Below are positions 27,076-37,501 of a stretch of 64,000 nucleotides of DNA, piece by piece; within the stretch, counting starts at the first letter, position 1, and each line of letters opens with the position of its first letter. The notes under the pieces were generated by a model, which was given only the letters and a program-made list of their open reading frames with translations, did not search any database and was not told where the DNA came from. The position numbers were made by a program, and so were the translations under genes. Source of the DNA: Anderseniella sp. (lineage in GTDB: Bacteria; Pseudomonadota; Alphaproteobacteria; Rhizobiales; Aestuariivirgaceae); the NCBI GenBank assembly GCA_028289645.1, contig JANQOK010000013.1, forward strand, positions 124,001-188,000, in the 5' to 3' direction.

Positions 27076-27984
27076 TTGCCGTCACAGTCCAGAATCACGA
27101 CACTGAGCATGTTTTGCGCAGCCGGTCTTTTGCTTTCGGGTTGTGCAGGCGGCAATCTCAACGATTACCTGCCCGGCGGTGATGATAGCGATTCCAGTTC
27201 CTCGCAAGGCTTCAGCCTGTTCGGCGGCGGTGATGCGGTGCCGCCTGATCTCGGCAACGACCCGGATGGGGCGCCGATCGCGAAGATGTACAATGACGGC
27301 GTCAAAGACGTCCGCAACGAAGAGTTCCGCTCGGCGGTCAAGAAGTTTTCCGAAGTGGAGCGCCAGCATCCGTATTCGAAGTGGGCCACCAAGTCGATCC
27401 TGATGCAGTCCTATGCTCAGTACCGGCGCAGTGCTCATCCTGAATCCATCGCGGCCGCCAAGCGCTTCATCCAGCTGCATCCCGGACATCAGGACGCGGC
27501 TTATGCGCAGTATCTGATTGCGCTAAATCATTATGAGCAGATCAACGATGTTCGGCGCGATCCGACCGCAGCGCGCAAGACCCTGGCCGAGCTTGAGGAA
27601 GTCGCGCGCCGTTATCCCGGTACATCCTATGCCCAGGACGCGGCCGGCAAGGCGTCATTGGCGCGCGATATCCTGGCCGGCAAGGAGATGGACGTAGGCC
27701 GTTACTATCAGCGCAAGAAGTCATTCCTTGCAGCCATCAACCGGTATAAGACTGTCGTCAAGAAATACCAGACCTCCAGCCACACGCCGGAAGCCCTGTA
27801 CCGGCTAACGGAAAACTACATGCAATTGGGCATCCGGTCCGAGGCGCAGACCGCTGCTGCCGTGCTGGGGCACAACTATCCGAATTCGAAGTGGTACAAG
27901 GATGCTTTCGCTCTTCTGCAGGGCGGCGGTCTGAGCCCGGTTGCCGATTCGGGTTCCTGGCTGTCGGGCATATTCGGCTCCTGA
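27076..27984 (+). CDS. bamD: Outer-membrane assembly lipoprotein BamD
   Basis: BamD (ComL/YfiO) is the essential TPR lipoprotein of the BAM complex that inserts outer-membrane proteins. The lipobox LLLSGC puts the lipidated cysteine at about residue 23. TPR-type helices follow (YNDGVKDVRNEEFRSAVKKF, then DAAYAQYLIALNHYEQI, and RKTLAELEEVARRYPGT). A TTG start is chosen: GGAG stands before it and it gives a normal lipoprotein signal peptide, whereas the next ATG would leave the signal too short. The family order ftsZ-lpxC-bamD-recN holds here except that lpxC is missing. Confidence 0.92.
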   Translation: MPSQSRITTLSMFCAAGLLLSGCAGGNLNDYLPGGDDSDSSSSQGFSLFGGGDAVPPDLGNDPDGAPIAKMYNDGVKDVRNEEFRSAVKKFSEVERQHPYSKWATKSILMQSYAQYRRSAHPESIAAAKRFIQLHPGHQDAAYAQYLIALNHYEQINDVRRDPTAARKTLAELEEVARRYPGTSYAQDAAGKASLARDILAGKEMDVGRYYQRKKSFLAAINRYKTVVKKYQTSSHTPEALYRLTENYMQLGIRSEAQTAAAVLGHNYPNSKWYKDAFALLQGGGLSPVADSGSWLSGIFGS

Positions 27985-28018
27985 CAGCGCTGATCCGGCC
28001 TGCACAATGGACGGGCCG

Positions 28019-28513
28019 CTAGTGCTCGCCAATCTTCTCCAGCCGTTTGGCAAGGCTTAACCGGTCTATGCTCTGCAAAGGCAGGTTAACGAACGCTGTG
28101 ATACGATTGTTCATGAGACGATAGGTTTCGGCGAAGGCTGCCGCGATCTCTGCATCCGATCCCTCGACAGCCGCCGGGTCCGGCACGCCCCAATGAGCGT
28201 TCATGGGCTGACCGGGCCAGACCGGGCATACTTCGTTGGCGGCGTTGTCACACACGGTAAAAACGAAATCCAATTCCGGCGCGTCGGGTTTTGCAAACTC
28301 GTCCCAGCTCTTCGATTTGAACTGCGACGTGTCGTATTTGAGCGACTCCAGCAGTTTCAGCGCCTGTGGATGGGGTTCGCCCTTGGGTTGTGAGCCGGCG
28401 GAAAACGCATTGAACCGATGCTTGCCGAGGCGATCCAGGATAGCTTCCGCCAGTATCGAGCGCGCGGAATTTCCCGTGCAAAGGAACAACACGTTGTAAG
28501 TCTTTTCAGCCAT
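28019..28513 (-). CDS. arsC: Arsenate reductase/low-molecular-weight phosphatase family (ArsC)
   Basis: A 164-residue protein of the thioredoxin-coupled ArsC group on the low-molecular-weight tyrosine phosphatase fold. The P-loop is C-T-G-N-S-A-R-S (residues 12-19), preceded by NVLFL. A second region TVCDNAANEVCPVWPG supplies further cysteines for the redox relay of arsenate reductases. The C-terminal extension is longer than in many relatives. No arsR, acr3 or arsB gene is nearby, so arsenate detoxification is plausible but not shown; a phosphatase role is the alternative. It converges on bamD. Confidence 0.85.
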   Translation of the reverse strand: MAEKTYNVLFLCTGNSARSILAEAILDRLGKHRFNAFSAGSQPKGEPHPQALKLLESLKYDTSQFKSKSWDEFAKPDAPELDFVFTVCDNAANEVCPVWPGQPMNAHWGVPDPAAVEGSDAEIAAAFAETYRLMNNRITAFVNLPLQSIDRLSLAKRLEKIGEH

Positions 28514-28700
28514 TGCGCAGTCTCCCGGTTCGGACCGTCACTGCGATACGTCGGCCGTATGACAAATAGGTGACAACGATCCGGTCGGCCACATTCGGGA
28601 AAACCGCATGCCCGGTACTGCTGACGAGTTGACCCCGGCGGTTACATCAGGTTCATTTATTTGCCGGAGCTTTTCGGTTGCGGCAGGGCTGTCAATCAAT
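28514..28700. other. Intergenic stretch before the MITE-like element
   Basis: This region holds the promoter area of the leftward arsC-type gene. No gene, RNA or clear repeat is seen. Together with the element that follows, 461 bases separate arsC from the next coding region. Confidence 0.4.
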
Positions 28701-28965
28701 TAGCGCAATTTCCACTCATATTGAGGCGTTTGACCGTTTTTTCGTGTCTGCTGACTAGGCGCGGTTCGTGCCGTGGTCTGGTTGACCACAAGCGGACCGC
28801 AACGAAGCTCAGTGGGCGCGAAAAAGCGGCCTTCGGTGGGCCAAATCAACCCATCTGCTGCGTTGCGAAGCTTGACCGATGACCCACATCGCTCTGCGCT
28901 TCGCGCCTTGCATATGGGTTGATTTGACTCCATCAAACGGTTCAATATGAGTGGAATTTGCGCTA
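28701..28965. mobile_element. MITE-like element with terminal inverted repeats
   Basis: A 265-base non-coding element. Its ends are 25-base inverted repeats (28701-28725 and 28941-28965; 23 of 25 positions pair), with weaker pairing continuing about ten bases inward. A second, perfect 13-bp inverted pair lies inside (28842-28854 and 28914-28926). Each end has TA next to GCGC, so the element can be read as GCGC...GCGC flanked by a TA duplication, as for IS630/mariner-type insertions. It has no coding capacity. Its right end reaches to nine bases from the next gene's ATG. Confidence 0.7.
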
Positions 28966-28974
28966 GTGTCGGTT

Positions 28975-30480
28975 ATGGGATTTGTGGGAAGTCTTGTCGC
29001 TCAGGCGCTGTCGCTGCTGGCCACCCTGTTCGTGTTTGCGGTCGGGATTTTCGTGCTGGCGGTTATTGTCATGTTCATCATCGACATCAGCCAGCGCGAG
29101 GACGCCATCCGGCGAAACTATCCGGTCATTGGCCGTTTCAGGCATCTGTTTTCAACACTGGGCGAGTTCTTCCGTCAGTACTTCTTCGCCCAGGATCGCG
29201 AGGAGATGCCGTTCAACCGGGCGCAACGGGAATGGGCCTATAAGTCTGCTGCCGGTGTCGATAACACGGTTGCGTTCGGATCGACCCAGAATATTACCGC
29301 TGTCGGCTCGCCGATCTATGCCAACGAGATTTATGCTCCTCTGGACGATGAAGTGTCCGACCCGCCGGCGCTGACCATCGGAGAAGGTGCGCGCCAACCT
29401 TATCGGGCAACGTCTCTGATCAATATATCCGCCATGAGCTACGGCTCACTTTCGGCCCCTGCGGTGAGGGCCTTGTCAAAAGGTGCAAAACTGGCCGGCT
29501 GCTGGCTCAATACCGGGGAGGGCGGTTTGTCGGACCACCACCTGTCTGGCGGTTGCGATATCATCTTCCAGATCGGTACGGCAAAATACGGAGTTCGCGA
29601 TGAACATGGCGGATTCTCAGAAGACAGGCTGAAGGAACTTGCCGCCCTGCCGCAGGTCAAGATGGTGGAGATCAAGCTCAGCCAGGGCGCCAAGCCCGGC
29701 AAGGGCGGCATTCTGCCGGCCGACAAGGTGACGGAAGAGATCGCCCGCATCAGGGGAATTCCGGTGGGCAAGGCGTCATTGTCGCCGAACCGGCACACGG
29801 AGATAGCGAACAATGCGGAGCTGCTCGAGTTTATCGGCAGGGTGCGTGAGGTGTCCGGTTTGCCGACCGGTTTCAAGACCGCCATGGGCGGCGTGGAGTG
29901 GCTTGAGGACCTGTGCGCCCTCATCAACGAGCGCGGGACGGCCTCGGCACCTGACTTCATCACCATAGACTCCGGCGACGGTGGAACCGGTGCTGCTCCC
30001 ATGCCGCTGATCGACAACACCGCACTGAGCGTTCGCGAGGCCCTGCCGATGGTTGTCGACGTGCTGGAGAAGCACAAGCTCAAAGACCGCATTCGCGTCA
30101 TTTGCGCAGGCAAGCTGATCACGCCGGCTGAAGTTGCCTGGGCCTATTGCGCCGGTGCGGACTTCGTCAATTCGGCACGCGGCTTCATGTTCGCGCTCGG
30201 ATGCATCCAGTCGCTCAAGTGCAACAAGAACACCTGTCCCACCGGCATCACGACCCATCAACCCCACCTGCAGCGCGGCCTGGACCCGGCAGACAAGGCA
30301 GAGCGGGTGAAAAACTATGCCGGCAAGATACACTACGGGGTGGGGTTGATTGCGCATGCGTGCGGCGTGCCGCATGCCCGGGCCCTTGAGCGCCATCACG
30401 TCCGACTGATCCAGGCCGACGGCAAATCCAGGCCACTGAGCGACATATATCCGCCCGTGGACCGGGGCGGGGCCAACTGA
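28975..30480 (+). CDS. FMN-binding glutamate synthase family protein, membrane-anchored
   Basis: A 501-residue protein with the central FMN domain of glutamate synthase but without the glutaminase domain. One or two membrane segments lie at the N-terminus (GSLVAQALSLLATLFVFAVG and following). The synthase part has NISAMSYGSLSAPAVRALS, the flavin-site TIDSGDGGTGAAP, and a cysteine cluster CNKNTCPTGIT like that binding the 3Fe-4S centre in glutamate synthase. Its donor and substrate are unknown. ATG 28975 is the first start outside the MITE-like element; a GTG at 28951 would lie inside it. No good ribosome-binding site is seen for either. An SDR gene follows after 25 bases. Confidence 0.88.
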   Translation: MGFVGSLVAQALSLLATLFVFAVGIFVLAVIVMFIIDISQREDAIRRNYPVIGRFRHLFSTLGEFFRQYFFAQDREEMPFNRAQREWAYKSAAGVDNTVAFGSTQNITAVGSPIYANEIYAPLDDEVSDPPALTIGEGARQPYRATSLINISAMSYGSLSAPAVRALSKGAKLAGCWLNTGEGGLSDHHLSGGCDIIFQIGTAKYGVRDEHGGFSEDRLKELAALPQVKMVEIKLSQGAKPGKGGILPADKVTEEIARIRGIPVGKASLSPNRHTEIANNAELLEFIGRVREVSGLPTGFKTAMGGVEWLEDLCALINERGTASAPDFITIDSGDGGTGAAPMPLIDNTALSVREALPMVVDVLEKHKLKDRIRVICAGKLITPAEVAWAYCAGADFVNSARGFMFALGCIQSLKCNKNTCPTGITTHQPHLQRGLDPADKAERVKNYAGKIHYGVGLIAHACGVPHARALERHHVRLIQADGKSRPLSDIYPPVDRGGAN

Positions 30481-30505
30481 CCTTTCAACCAACGGAGTTG
30501 CACAC

Positions 30506-31273
30506 ATGCGGGGACTGAAGGGGAAAGTGGTTGTCGTGACCGGCGGCGGTAGCGGGATCGGGCGCGCGGTTTGCCTGCGCTTCGCGGAAGAGCAGGCGAG
30601 TGTCGTCATCCTTGATATCAACAGTGACGGCGCGGCGGAAACAGCAAGGCTGATTTCGGACGCGGGCGGCCGTGTGCGCGGCCATGTAACCGATATTTCA
30701 GATTACCATGCAGTGGAAGCTGCCATCGCTGCGGCCGAGAACGAATTCGGTCCCATCGACGTCCTCGTCAACAATGCAGGCTGGGATGAAGCGAAACCGT
30801 TCCTGGCGACGGACACCGGTCTGTGGAAAAAGATAATTGACATCAATCTTTATGGTCCCCTCAATCTGCATCACACCGTCGTATCGCGGATGGCAAAGCG
30901 CGAGGCCGGCAAGGTGATCAATGTGGCGTCTGACGCAGGTCGCGTCGGTTCGTCCGGGGAGGCGGTATACTCGGCCTGCAAGGGCGGCATGATCGCGTTC
31001 TCGAAAACCCTGGCGCGCGAACTTGCCCGCAAGAACATCCAGATCAACACGGTCTGTCCCGGTCCGACCGACACGCCGCTGTTTGCAAGCTTTGCCGGCG
31101 ATGCGGAACAGGGCAAGAAACTGGTTGACGGCCTGACCCGCGCCATCCCCATGCGACGCCTGGGCCAGCCGTCGGACTATCCCGGTATCATTGCCTTTCT
31201 CGCTAGTGCAGATGCTGATTACATTACCGGCCAGACAATCAGCGTTTCGGGCGGACTGACCATGCACGGGTGA
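30506..31273 (+). CDS. Short-chain dehydrogenase/reductase
   Basis: A classical SDR of 255 residues. The NAD(P)-binding TGGGSGIG lies at about 12-19, VNNAG at about 88-92, the catalytic YSACK Tyr-Lys pair at about 156-160, and CPGPTDTPL follows. D-I at the end of beta-2 (VVILDIN) favours NAD over NADP. The overall pattern resembles 2-hydroxycyclohexane-carboxyl-CoA and related alcohol dehydrogenases, but the substrate cannot be set from sequence. GGAG precedes the ATG. It lies 25 bases after the glutamate-synthase-like gene, likely in one operon. Confidence 0.9.
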   Translation: MRGLKGKVVVVTGGGSGIGRAVCLRFAEEQASVVILDINSDGAAETARLISDAGGRVRGHVTDISDYHAVEAAIAAAENEFGPIDVLVNNAGWDEAKPFLATDTGLWKKIIDINLYGPLNLHHTVVSRMAKREAGKVINVASDAGRVGSSGEAVYSACKGGMIAFSKTLARELARKNIQINTVCPGPTDTPLFASFAGDAEQGKKLVDGLTRAIPMRRLGQPSDYPGIIAFLASADADYITGQTISVSGGLTMHG

Positions 31274-31323
31274 GCTATTCCTCTCGCCCGATTCTATGAA
31301 ACTGCGTTATAAACGGGCCAGTC

Positions 31324-33003
31324 ATGCTCACACACCTTGCCATACGGGACATTGTTCTGATCGAGAAACTGGACCTCAGCCTCGAGGAAGGCCTTGGTGT
31401 GCTGACGGGTGAGACCGGTGCCGGCAAGTCAATCCTGCTGGATTCGCTGGGCCTTGCGCTCGGTGCGCGCGGCGATGCGTCGCTGGTGCGTACGGGTTGT
31501 GACAAGGGCAGCGTGACCGCTAGCTTCCAACCTGCCGCAGATCATGCAGCGTTCCGGCTGCTGGCCGATGCTGAAATCGACACCGGTGAAGAGGGCATCG
31601 TCGTCCGCCGGATCCAGGGCGCCGACGGCAAATCCAGGGTGTTCATCAATGACCAGCCATCCAGCGTCAACCTGCTGCGGCAACTGGGCGGCCTGCTGGC
31701 GGAAATTCACGGTCAGCATGATGATCGCGCCCTCATGGACGTGTCGTTTCATCGCACAGCGCTTGATGGCTATGGTGAGCTGGAGCCGAAGCTGCGCAAG
31801 GTCGAGGCCGCCTGGACGGCGTTGAGCGATGCACGCGATGCCTATGAAGCCCATCAGGCCCGGCTGGACCGGGCGGAGACCGAGCGAGCGTTCCTGGAGC
31901 ATGCGTTGAAGGAAATGCATGAGCTGGACCCGCAACCGGGTGAAGAAGCCATTCTGGCGGACAAGCGCCAGATGATGATGAATGCCGAAGAGTTTTCATC
32001 CGTGGTCAACGAGGCGCAGAAGGCCGTTTCCGACGGCGACACCATTGCCGCACTGAATACGGCACTGCGCAAGCTGGAAAGACGCCGCGAACAGGCCAAG
32101 GGTGGACTGGACCCGGTGTGCGCCGCGCTGGAGCGCGCCGTCATCGAAATGAACGAGGCACAAAACCAGCTTGATGCGGCGGCCCGGGAATTCGTGCTCA
32201 ATCCGGCAGAGCTGGAAAAGGCGGAGGAGCGACTTTTCGCGCTGCGTGGTCTGGCACGCAAGCACAAGGTCCAGGTGGATGATCTGGCTGGCCTGATGGA
32301 ACGGTTTGAAACCGACCTTCAGTCCATTGATGACGGTGGGGTCATGCTTGCCAAACTCAAGGCTACCCGCGATGAAGCGCAGGCTGCCTATGACGACGTG
32401 GCCCGCAAGCTGTCGGATGCGCGGGTGAATGCCGCGGTAAAACTCGACAAGGAAATACTGTCGGAGCTGGCGCCGCTAAGGCTGGAGAAAGCACGGTTTG
32501 AAACAAGGGTCGAAACCGATGAAGCCCGCGCCGGTGCGCACGGCATCGACCGGGTGGAATTTCTGATAGCAGCCAATCCGGGCACACCGCTCGCGCCTAT
32601 CGTCAAGGCGGCATCCGGTGGCGAGCTGTCGCGGTTTCTGCTGGCGTTGAAGGTTGTGCTGGCAGCACGTGCCTCGGCGCCGACGCTGGTGTTTGACGAA
32701 ATCGATACGGGTGTCGGCGGTGCTGTCGCCGATGCGATCGGGCAACGCCTGTCGCGGATGTCGAAGGGCTTGCAGGTTCTGGCCGTAACGCACAGCCCGC
32801 AGGTTGCCTCCCGCGCGGATGCACATTTGCTGATCTCCAAGATGGAAGAGGCCGGTGACGCCGCCGGACGACGCATGATTACCCGCGTGACACCGCTGAC
32901 CGGAGACGGCCGCCGGGAGGAGATAGCCCGCATGCTGTCCGGTGCGGAAGTCACACTGGAGGCCCGCGCCCAGGCGGACCGACTGCTGTCGGCGACGGGT
33001 TGA
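31324..33003 (+). CDS. recN: DNA repair protein RecN
   Basis: An SMC-like ATPase that helps join broken DNA ends. The Walker A motif GETGAGKS is at residues 29-36. Coiled-coil regions lie at about 165-215 and 320-375. The ABC signature is SGGELSRFLLALK and Walker B is LVFDEIDTGVGG. The length of 559 residues is normal. The recN-ligA order is conserved in Alphaproteobacteria, with ligA beginning three bases after this stop. Confidence 0.96.
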   Translation: MLTHLAIRDIVLIEKLDLSLEEGLGVLTGETGAGKSILLDSLGLALGARGDASLVRTGCDKGSVTASFQPAADHAAFRLLADAEIDTGEEGIVVRRIQGADGKSRVFINDQPSSVNLLRQLGGLLAEIHGQHDDRALMDVSFHRTALDGYGELEPKLRKVEAAWTALSDARDAYEAHQARLDRAETERAFLEHALKEMHELDPQPGEEAILADKRQMMMNAEEFSSVVNEAQKAVSDGDTIAALNTALRKLERRREQAKGGLDPVCAALERAVIEMNEAQNQLDAAAREFVLNPAELEKAEERLFALRGLARKHKVQVDDLAGLMERFETDLQSIDDGGVMLAKLKATRDEAQAAYDDVARKLSDARVNAAVKLDKEILSELAPLRLEKARFETRVETDEARAGAHGIDRVEFLIAANPGTPLAPIVKAASGGELSRFLLALKVVLAARASAPTLVFDEIDTGVGGAVADAIGQRLSRMSKGLQVLAVTHSPQVASRADAHLLISKMEEAGDAAGRRMITRVTPLTGDGRREEIARMLSGAEVTLEARAQADRLLSATG

Positions 33004-35115
<2,112 letters not shown>

Positions 35116-35173
35116 CGCAACTGGCGTCTGATTTCCAATGCATGCTGCGAAGACCGGGTTTGGCCCTTTTGTT

Positions 35174-35260
35174 GTCACCCCAGCAAAGGCTGGGTTCAAA
35201 CATCAGTTGACCACCGTGTACACGCGCAGAGATGGATTCCAGCCTTCGCTGGAATGACGA
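35174..35260 (-). repeat. Dispersed two-hairpin repeat, copy A (inverted)
   Basis: Two small hairpin arms, GTCACCCCAGCAAAGGCTGG and TGGATTCCAGCCTTCGCTGG followed by AATGACGA, enclose 35 bases. Read on the minus strand it matches copies B and C at 53716 and 54130. The unit is a common intergenic repeat that when translated gives peptides such as VIPAKAGIQ. It fills most of the 256-base gap between ligA and the Rieske gene. Confidence 0.8.
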
Positions 35261-35335
35261 CTGTGTGAGGCGCGGATGTTCCGATCGGGCGGTCTGGCAA
35301 CTCCCGAATTGTCAGCGTCGGGAAAATGATGTAAT

Positions 35336-35352
35336 ACTGAATGATCGTTCAA
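35336..35352 (+). promoter_or_regulatory. TetR/BetI-like operator before the Rieske gene
   Basis: ACTGAATGATCGTTCAA, a near-perfect palindrome around GATC, lies 20 bases before the Rieske start. The same frame ACTGAAnnnnCGTTCA occurs before the transporter operon at 40955. TGAAC...GTTCA sites are typical of TetR-family repressors such as BetI. No TetR gene is seen in the window. Confidence 0.5.
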
Positions 35353-35371
35353 TTTGACGAGGCGCCGCGCG

Positions 35372-36634
35372 ATGACCCGGATGGAACGCTTTCAAGCAGC
35401 ATCTCCTGTTGTCGACAAGTCACAGGTTGAAAGGGCGCCCTACGGCTGGGACCGCACGGGTTTGCCGGCCTGGGCCTACACCAGCGAAGAACAATTGGAG
35501 CTGGAACTAAACCTGCTGTTCCGCCGCCACTGGCAATTGGCTGGTCACGTCAGCAATGCGCCTGAGCCGGGCAATTACTTCTGCTTTGACGTGGCCGGTG
35601 AGCGTGCCGTCATCGTGCGCGGCAAGGATGACGAGATCCGGGTGTTCCACAATGTCTGCCGCCATCGCGGATCGCGGGTGGTGGTCAACGAAACCGGCAC
35701 CTGCGGGTCGGCGATAGTGTGCCCGTTTCACGGCTGGTCGTTCAATCTTGACGGATCGTTGCGCACGGTTGCACAGCCCAGGTCGGTACCTGCGCTTGAT
35801 CCTGTCGAGCATGGTCTTGTGCCTGTGGAGTTTGAAGTCTGGCACGGGTTCGTGTTTGTCAGGTTTCAGCCCGGGCCGCAGCCTGCTGTCAGTGATGTTC
35901 TGGCCCGCCATGAAGCCGAGATTGCCCTGTACCGCTCCTCCGAGGCGGTGCCCACCGGCACCGGTTTCTGGTCCCAGGAGATAGACTCCAACTGGAAATG
36001 CGTGCGCGATGTCGACAATGAGGGCTATCACGTCCCCATGGCGCATCCGGGACTGCAGGACCTTTATGGCAACAACTATTTCGACGAACATTGGCAAGAC
36101 GGCACGACGCGTTCGTTCGGCCCGATCAGGGACGATCACAAGAGGCTGTGGTCGGTGCGCGCCTACAGCAACATCCTGCCGGAAGTCGAATATCTGCCGG
36201 AAACTCATCGCCGGGCATGGCTCTACATAGGCATGTTTCCCAATACGGTGCTGTACTTCTATCCGGAAGCACTCGGATTTTACCAGGAGTTCCCACTGGC
36301 AAGCGACAGGACCGCCTTGCGCGGCGCTGCGTACGGACTGCCGCTGTCCGATGCGGCAGATGCAGCCTACAACCGGCGCATTGAGGCGGCCCGGTACCTG
36401 TCGGCGCGGATCGACAATGACACAGCCGCAGAAGACATCCAGTTGACCGTCTGGTCCAACGAAGCAGCCCATTCCAGCGGATTTCAGGGTTTCATCCTGT
36501 CTGACCTGGAATATGGAGTGAAGCAGTACCACGACCAGTTGCGACAGGTGATGCCTGTCTTGCACCAAACACAGACACCGGATCGCGGCAGCCTTGAAAG
36601 CCTCAACAGCAAGCTGTTGAAGGGCCGCTCATAG
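35372..36634 (+). CDS. Rieske non-heme iron oxygenase, alpha subunit (quaternary-amine type)
   Basis: A 420-residue ring-hydroxylating-type oxygenase. The Rieske [2Fe-2S] ligands are C96-x-H98 and C117-x2-H120. The mononuclear iron motif is E217-G-Y-H220-x4-H225. The bridging position, Asp in aromatic dioxygenases, is Glu here, as known for carnitine oxygenase CntA and its betaine-oxidising relatives. An N-demethylase or oxygenase of a betaine-like compound is therefore inferred. GAGG nine bases before ATG 35372 supports the start. No reductase gene is adjacent. It converges on a Pot-type ABC operon, and both have the same operator-like site. Confidence 0.88.
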   Translation: MTRMERFQAASPVVDKSQVERAPYGWDRTGLPAWAYTSEEQLELELNLLFRRHWQLAGHVSNAPEPGNYFCFDVAGERAVIVRGKDDEIRVFHNVCRHRGSRVVVNETGTCGSAIVCPFHGWSFNLDGSLRTVAQPRSVPALDPVEHGLVPVEFEVWHGFVFVRFQPGPQPAVSDVLARHEAEIALYRSSEAVPTGTGFWSQEIDSNWKCVRDVDNEGYHVPMAHPGLQDLYGNNYFDEHWQDGTTRSFGPIRDDHKRLWSVRAYSNILPEVEYLPETHRRAWLYIGMFPNTVLYFYPEALGFYQEFPLASDRTALRGAAYGLPLSDAADAAYNRRIEAARYLSARIDNDTAAEDIQLTVWSNEAAHSSGFQGFILSDLEYGVKQYHDQLRQVMPVLHQTQTPDRGSLESLNSKLLKGRS

Positions 36635-36655
36635 GTAAACTGAAACGCGGTGCTT

Positions 36656-37498
36656 TCACGCGCCTCCGCGATCGGCAATTTGCTGATCAAGTTCCTGGCG
36701 CCTTTGCTGATAGAACATGAGCAACGCGGCAATTGCGACGCATACGGCAACAAACAATATGATGATTGTTGCAAGCGCGTTGATGTCCGGACGCAGCCCC
36801 AGCCGAATTCGCGAAAAGATCAGAATTGGCAATGTGTTAGCGCCCGGTCCTGTAACGAAACTCGCAATGACCAGATCATCCAGGGACAGGGTGAACGCCA
36901 GGAGCCAGCCGCTTATCATGCCCGGCGCAAGACGCGGAATAGTGATCGCGGTCAGGACTTTGAACGGTTTGGCGCCGAGGTCCAGTGCCGCTTCTTCAAG
37001 GGTCTGACCCATGCCGGTCAGGCGTGCCTGAACGATCACGGCCACATAGGCGAGCGAGAAGGTAATGTGCGCGATGGTGATTGTGGTGAAACCGCGCTCC
37101 GCGGGCCAGCCGATCCACTGCTTCAGCGTAATGAACAATACCAGCAGTGACAGACCTGTAATCACCTCCGGCATGACCAGTGGTGCAACCAGCATGCCGC
37201 CGAACAACGTGCGCCCCTTGAACCGGCCGAAACGTACCATCGCCAGACCGGCCAGCGTTCCCAGCAGGGTTGCAAACGTGGCGTTGACGAAGGCTATCTG
37301 GAGGCTGAGAGCAACCGCATTCCATACTTCTTCGGACTCGAACAGCACCCCGTACCAGCGCAATGACCATCCACCCCAGACAGGCACAAGCTTTGAATAG
37401 TTGAACGAATAGATGACGAGCAGGATCATCGGGATGTAGAAGAACGCCAGGCCGATGGCGAGCATCACGGACAGAAATCTGGAGCGTTTACCGTACAT
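36656..37498 (-). CDS. Polyamine-type ABC transporter permease (PotC/PotI-like)
   Basis: A binding-protein-dependent permease of 280 residues with six membrane segments. The EAA loop, which contacts the ATPase, reads EEAALDLGAKPFKVLTAITIP. It begins with the usual MYGKRSRFLSVMLAIGLAFFY. It is the last gene of the operon, four bases after the other permease gene. The transported compound could be a polyamine or, given the neighbours, a methylated amine. Confidence 0.92.
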   Translation of the reverse strand: MYGKRSRFLSVMLAIGLAFFYIPMILLVIYSFNYSKLVPVWGGWSLRWYGVLFESEEVWNAVALSLQIAFVNATFATLLGTLAGLAMVRFGRFKGRTLFGGMLVAPLVMPEVITGLSLLVLFITLKQWIGWPAERGFTTITIAHITFSLAYVAVIVQARLTGMGQTLEEAALDLGAKPFKVLTAITIPRLAPGMISGWLLAFTLSLDDLVIASFVTGPGANTLPILIFSRIRLGLRPDINALATIIILFVAVCVAIAALLMFYQQRRQELDQQIADRGGA

Positions 37499-37501
37499 GG
37501 G

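Noticed and set aside
28951-28974. GTG start for the glutamate-synthase-like gene
   Set aside because: It lies inside the terminal repeat of the MITE-like element; the ATG at 28975 is more likely, although neither has a good ribosome-binding site.
35174-35260. Repeat copy A as a ligA terminator
   Set aside because: The hairpins could end transcription, but there is no T-run and the same unit occurs in other contexts, so it is listed as a dispersed repeat.
35507-36568. 353-codon open frame antisense to the Rieske gene
   Set aside because: It is a shadow of a gene whose iron-ligand motifs are intact; it has no signature of its own.
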